Shown here: piece by piece, positions 60,902 through 64,000 of the stretch
Layout: each line of letters opens with the position of its first letter
How positions within the stretch are numbered: position 1 is the first letter of the stretch
Assembly (NCBI GenBank): GCA_002238785.1
Contig: MPNA01000005.1
Location: 1 to 64,000 of the forward strand
Reading direction: 5' to 3'
Length of the DNA: 64,000 nucleotides
DNA from: a bacterium OM1 bin76
Lineage (GTDB): Bacteria > Actinomycetota > Acidimicrobiia > Spongiisociales > ZC4RG35
Notes under the pieces: model-generated
Seen by the model: the letters and a program-made list of their open reading frames with translations, nothing else
Told to the model about the DNA's origin: nothing
The model's database searches: none
Made by a program: the position numbers and the translations under genes

Positions 60902-60930
60902 AAAGTGATAATGATTATCATTCTCACTTT
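60902..60930. promoter_or_regulatory. Zur/Fur-type operator palindrome
   Basis: The arms AAAGTGATAATGAT (60902-60915) and ATCATTCTCACTTT (60917-60930) are inverted repeats matching at 13 of 14 positions around T60916. The core TGATAATGATTATCA is the classical Fur-family box. It sits 30 bp before the GTG of a zinc-uptake operon, so Zur repression under zinc sufficiency is the natural reading. Confidence 0.88.
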
Positions 60931-60960
60931 GCACCTCCAGCAACGGAAAGGAGATTTGGA

Positions 60961-62061
60961 GTGTTGAGGAAGCTAGATCGCAATATGAGCTTTGGGCGTC
61001 TGGCCCGGGTTTTAACTATGGTCCTTGTGGTTTTTGGTGTGACCTTCCTGGTTGCATGCGCAGATGACCAGGACACGCAGGCAACGGAAGCAGCGCAATC
61101 AACTGCTGGCACGGAGAGTGCCACACCCACCGGACCACCGATCCAGGTGGTGGCAACCACGAACTTTGTGGCTGACTGGGTTCGAGAGGTAGGTGGAGAA
61201 AAGGTAGAGGTCTTCGGACTGCTGCCACCGGGTGGAGATCCCCACTCATTCCAGCCGGGAGCGCGCGACGTTGCCAGGGTTGCGGATGCAGATGCCGTGT
61301 TCAACGTCGGTCTCAGCCTGGAGGCCGTTTGGCTGGAGGATCTGTTACGCAGCGCCAGTGCAGATGAGTCCCGGATAGTCGCGCTTGGTGAACTTGTCGA
61401 TCCCATGGAATTCGGCACCGCCGACATGCACGACGACCATGGCGACGAACACGGCGACGACGAAGAAACCGACATGCACGACGACCACAGCGACGACGAA
61501 GAAGACGAGCACGGCCACGCCCACGATCACGGCTCTTTGGATCCCCACTTCTGGTTCGATCCGATCCGGGTGAAGATCGCGGTCAACGAAATAGCAGAGC
61601 GACTCTCGGCCATAGACCCCGAGAACGCGAATTTCTACCTTGAGAACGCCTCAGAGTATGGGCAGCAACTTGACGAGCTTCACGCCTGGACCCTGGAGCA
61701 GGTCGGTACGGTTGAGCCGGAGCGCAGGCTGCTGGTTACGTCGCATGACAGCCTCTCCTACTTCGCAGCGGCTTATGGATTTGAGATAGTTGGGCTGGTG
61801 ATACCGTCATTGGCGACTCATGTGGAGCCTTCTGCCGAGCACATTGCGGGTCTGGTCGACGTGGTGCGGGAACACAACGTGCCGGCATTGTTCGGCGAGA
61901 CCACGGTCAGCGACAAGTTGGCGCAAGCCGTAGCAAGGGAGACTGGCGCGAACCTCGTCCAGCTTTACTCGGGCTCCCTTGGGCAGGAAGGCAGCGGCGC
62001 TGACACGTACCTTGGCATGGTGCGAACCAACGTTGAACGCATTGTTGCGGCTTTGAAGTGA
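60961..62061 (+). CDS. znuA: Zinc ABC transporter substrate-binding lipoprotein (ZnuA-like)
   Basis: 366 residues from the GTG at 60961, chosen for GGAAAGGAGA about 8 bases upstream. A signal peptide (VLTMVLVVFGVTFLVAC) with lipobox Cys. Cluster A-I metal-binding fold: VVATTNFVADWVREVGG, PPGGDPHSFQPGARDVARVA (His ligand), SLDPHFWFDPIRVKIAVNEI (His), LLVTSHDSLSYFAAAYGFEI (His), and ALFGETTVSDKLAQA (Glu). A His/Asp/Glu-rich loop (about 155-190, MHDDHGDEHGDDEE, DEHGHAHDHG) precedes the second His, as in zinc rather than manganese binders. Confidence 0.93.
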   Translation: MLRKLDRNMSFGRLARVLTMVLVVFGVTFLVACADDQDTQATEAAQSTAGTESATPTGPPIQVVATTNFVADWVREVGGEKVEVFGLLPPGGDPHSFQPGARDVARVADADAVFNVGLSLEAVWLEDLLRSASADESRIVALGELVDPMEFGTADMHDDHGDEHGDDEETDMHDDHSDDEEDEHGHAHDHGSLDPHFWFDPIRVKIAVNEIAERLSAIDPENANFYLENASEYGQQLDELHAWTLEQVGTVEPERRLLVTSHDSLSYFAAAYGFEIVGLVIPSLATHVEPSAEHIAGLVDVVREHNVPALFGETTVSDKLAQAVARETGANLVQLYSGSLGQEGSGADTYLGMVRTNVERIVAALK

Positions 62062-62813
62062 TCACCGAACCGACCCCGCACAGGGCGAGCATGTCTCTTC
62101 GGGACGTGACTGTCGAGGTCGGTGGGCACATGGCCCTGAGCAACGTCACCTTCGACGTGGAACCGGGAACCCTGATGGGCGTCGTAGGACCGAATGGAGC
62201 CGGCAAGAGCACCCTTTTCAATGCGATTGCCGGCCTCCTCCCGGTTCGCCAGGGGAAGGTAACCCTTCACGGCGCGGGACAGGGAACCGGAGCGTTGGCA
62301 TATGTGCCTCAAAGAGAGAGCGTCAACTGGCGGCTTCCTGTGACCGTGATGGACGTTGTTTTGATGGGCCGCTGCTGCAGGCGGGGGTGGTATCGGCGGC
62401 CCGGGAAGAGAGATCGAGAGATCGTCAACGCCTGCCTGGGCCGTGTGGGTCTGTGGGACTATCGCTCCGCTCTGATGACGGAACTCTCGGGAGGACAGCG
62501 CCAGAGGGTATTCGTCGGCAGAGCGTTGGCCCAAGAGGCAAGCGTGCTCCTGTTGGATGAGGCTTTCAGCGGGGTTGACGTCGCCGCTCAGGAAGTCCTG
62601 GTCGGGGTCCTGCAGACCCTACGGGATGAAGGGCGAATTGTCCTTCTGGCGACCCACGACCTGACCAACCTGACCGGTCGCTTCGACCAGGTACTGTGTC
62701 TGAACCGCCATGTGTGCGCCTGCGGCCCTCCCAACCAGGTGTTCACGTCCGAGGTAATGGAGCAACTGTACGGCGGCCACGGTGTGCGCCTCACCATGGA
62801 CGGGGATCGCTAA
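62058..62813 (+). CDS. znuC: Zinc ABC transporter ATP-binding protein (ZnuC-like)
   Basis: 251 residues from a GTG that overlaps the znuA stop (GTGA). Walker A VVGPNGAGKSTLFNAIAG, ALAYVPQRESVNWRLPVTVM (Q-loop), ELSGGQRQRVFVGRALAQEA, VLLLDEAFSGVD, LLATHDLTNL. Energises zinc uptake. Confidence 0.92.
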   Translation: MITEPTPHRASMSLRDVTVEVGGHMALSNVTFDVEPGTLMGVVGPNGAGKSTLFNAIAGLLPVRQGKVTLHGAGQGTGALAYVPQRESVNWRLPVTVMDVVLMGRCCRRGWYRRPGKRDREIVNACLGRVGLWDYRSALMTELSGGQRQRVFVGRALAQEASVLLLDEAFSGVDVAAQEVLVGVLQTLRDEGRIVLLATHDLTNLTGRFDQVLCLNRHVCACGPPNQVFTSEVMEQLYGGHGVRLTMDGDR

Positions 62814-62822
62814 CAGCTCGAC

Positions 62823-63641
62823 GTGATAGATTTCATTGTCACACCACTAGAGCACGAGTTCATGGTGAGAGCCCTCATCGGCGCGATCCTGGTGGGGGTG
62901 ATGTGTCCGCTGGTCGGCGCCTACGCCGTCACCAGGAACCTCGCCTTCATTGGGGACGCTCTCGCCCACGCCGTGCTTCCGGGAATGGTGCTCGGGTTCA
63001 TAGTCGGCATCAACCCGGCGATAGTCGCAGTCCCCACCGGGGTCTGCGTTGCCGTGCTGGTCAGGACTGTGAGTCGGCGTGCGGGTCTCAGCTCGGACAC
63101 TGCCATAGGCATTCTGTTTGCGACCATGTTTGCCCTGGGCCTGGTGATGCTGTCAACCTCAAAGACGATTACGGTCGATATAGAGGATCTGCTTCTGGGA
63201 CAGATCCTGGCAATAACACCCACCGGAATCTATGTGTCCCTGGGGATAACCGTGATGGTCGTCTTGGGGCTATTCGCCTTCCACCATTGGCTGGTCTTTA
63301 CGAGCTTTGACCCTCTGGGAGCCCAGGTCGTCGGCAAACGCGCCAGTGTCGCAGATTACGCCTTCCTGGTCATGCTTGCCCTGGTCATCGTGACAGGGAT
63401 TCAGGCGGCGGGAATTGTTCTGGTCATGGCAATGCTGGTAATACCCGCCGCCACGGCGTACCTGTTGGTGAGGCGTTTTGTCTCGATCATGATGACGGCC
63501 GCGGCGTTGGGGACCGCGGCCGCCGTCACCGGCCTCTACCTCTCCTACTACTTCAATCTGCCGGCCGGTCCCGCCATGACCCTGGTGGCCAGCGGAGTTT
63601 TCGTACTGGTTGTCTCATTCAAACGAAGAGCCCCGGTCTGA
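62823..63641 (+). CDS. znuB: Zinc ABC transporter permease (ZnuB-like)
   Basis: 272 residues from GTG at 62823. ABC-3 family with about 8 helices. Conserved segments: ALIGAILVGVMCPLVGAYAV, LAFIGDALAHAVLPGMVLGF, SSDTAIGILFATMFALGLVM and GIQAAGIVLVMAMLVIPAAT. 9 bp after znuC, completing the znuACB operon. Confidence 0.92.
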   Translation: MIDFIVTPLEHEFMVRALIGAILVGVMCPLVGAYAVTRNLAFIGDALAHAVLPGMVLGFIVGINPAIVAVPTGVCVAVLVRTVSRRAGLSSDTAIGILFATMFALGLVMLSTSKTITVDIEDLLLGQILAITPTGIYVSLGITVMVVLGLFAFHHWLVFTSFDPLGAQVVGKRASVADYAFLVMLALVIVTGIQAAGIVLVMAMLVIPAATAYLLVRRFVSIMMTAAALGTAAAVTGLYLSYYFNLPAGPAMTLVASGVFVLVVSFKRRAPV

Positions 63642-63848
63642 GAGTTCTCTTTTAGACAACAACTCGTCGCCAGCGTCCACTAAACGTGCCCCGACCGTCC
63701 GTGCGGTTGACCGGTTACTATTCGATGCCGACATCGCCAGAGCGCATGGAGGCAATCGGTGACAACCCCTAATATCCCTTCGGCACTCAGGGATGGAGCA
63801 GGGTGATACCCCATTTAATGACCGTCCGCTATGTCCCATAGTTAAGGT
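63642..63848. other. Spacer after zinc operon
   Basis: 207 bp without supportable gene. It contains the upstream region of the small gene at 63849 (TTAAGG just before its ATG). Confidence 0.4.
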
Positions 63849-63951
63849 ATGAGCAACATGATCCCCGACAATGATCACAAAGGCAGGCTGGTGATTCGCC
63901 TCATTGTTTGCACCTTCGGACTTGTGGCACTCCTGTCGCTCGTGGCTTTTT
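63849..63951 (+). CDS. Start of a small membrane protein, truncated at window end
   Basis: ATG at 63849 opens SNMIPDNDHKGRLVIRLIVC and TFGLVALLSLVAFW: a short polar N-terminus and one membrane helix (about residues 15-34). The frame then enters poly-G and cannot be read further. No family can be recognised. Confidence 0.4.
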
Positions 63952-64000
63952 GGGGGGGGGGGGGGGGGGGGGGGGAGGTGGGGGGGGTGGGGGAGGTGAT
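63952..64000. repeat. Poly-G terminal run (probable artefact)
   Basis: Twenty-five consecutive G (63952-63976) followed by G-rich sequence with rare A and T to the window end. This pattern is typical of no-signal cycles in two-colour sequencing and contig ends, so no biological meaning should be given to it. Confidence 0.8.

Noticed and set aside
63952-64000. G-quadruplex or telomere-like element at the window end
   Set aside because: An impure homopolymer at the sequence end is far better explained as a sequencing or contig-end artefact.

Overview
The window is about 60% GC and looks like an uncultured actinobacterium, probably an Acidimicrobiia-like lineage. The evidence is the block fhaB–pstP–rodA/ftsW–pbpA–pknB with a five-PASTA kinase, lipoprotein leaders of the 'AAACGD' type followed by Thr/Ala/Glu-rich linkers, frequent GTG and TTG starts, and an actinobacterial-type 4.5S RNA. 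The sequence ends in an impure poly-G run that is more likely a read or contig-end artefact than biology.

Layout. 1-2.1 kb: an IS3-type element cut by the window edge, abutted by a complete IS1380-type element. 2.2-5.8 kb: a GPP34-cytochrome P450 fusion and a flavin amine-oxidase-like protein. 5.9-12.4 kb: a complete peptide/nickel-type ABC importer (SBP, two permeases, two ATPases) divergent from a ketol-acid-reductoisomerase-like protein whose catalytic residues are changed (12.5-13.6 kb). 13.7-21.1 kb: a defence/addiction island with a VapBC-like pair, a coiled-coil membrane protein, a fragmented Type ISP restriction-modification gene and a HigBA-like pair. The ISP gene has poly-G tracts, its 3' end lies in an array of about five diverged copies of one C-terminal motif, and its missing C-terminal domain sits on the opposite strand about 0.85 kb beyond its 5' end.

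21.1-31.1 kb: a bacterial microcompartment (BMC) locus. One BMC-H, one BMC-T and one (frameshifted) BMC-P shell gene are packed with a CoA-acylating aldehyde dehydrogenase, a lactate/malate-dehydrogenase-like enzyme carrying a BMC-type N-terminal extension, an opine-dehydrogenase-like protein, a glutamine-synthetase-like ligase, a homoprotocatechuate-dioxygenase-like ring-cleavage enzyme and a second aldehyde dehydrogenase. A sarcosine-oxidase-type flavoenzyme is divergent. I read this as a compartment for an amine and/or aromatic substrate. The combination is unusual and is one of the two best candidates for a new system; the other is the ISP locus.

31.4-47.6 kb: mostly housekeeping: dnaB, the cell-wall/kinase block, tRNA-Leu, a short accessory stretch (IS30 remnant, PIN/DUF433 and MNT/HEPN pairs), serS, a menaquinone-type methyltransferase, 4.5S RNA, tadA and two tRNA-Ser genes. 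47.8-59.3 kb: a sugar catabolic island that reads as the non-phosphorylative L-fucose route: a glycosidase-like protein, a CUT1 ABC importer, L-fuconate dehydratase, lactonase, aldo/keto reductase, a FadR-type regulator and a mutarotase. 59.3-60.7 kb: decayed IS110 and IS256 remnants. 60.9-63.6 kb: a znuACB-type zinc importer behind a near-perfect 29-bp Zur/Fur-like palindrome, followed by the start of a small membrane protein running into the poly-G end.
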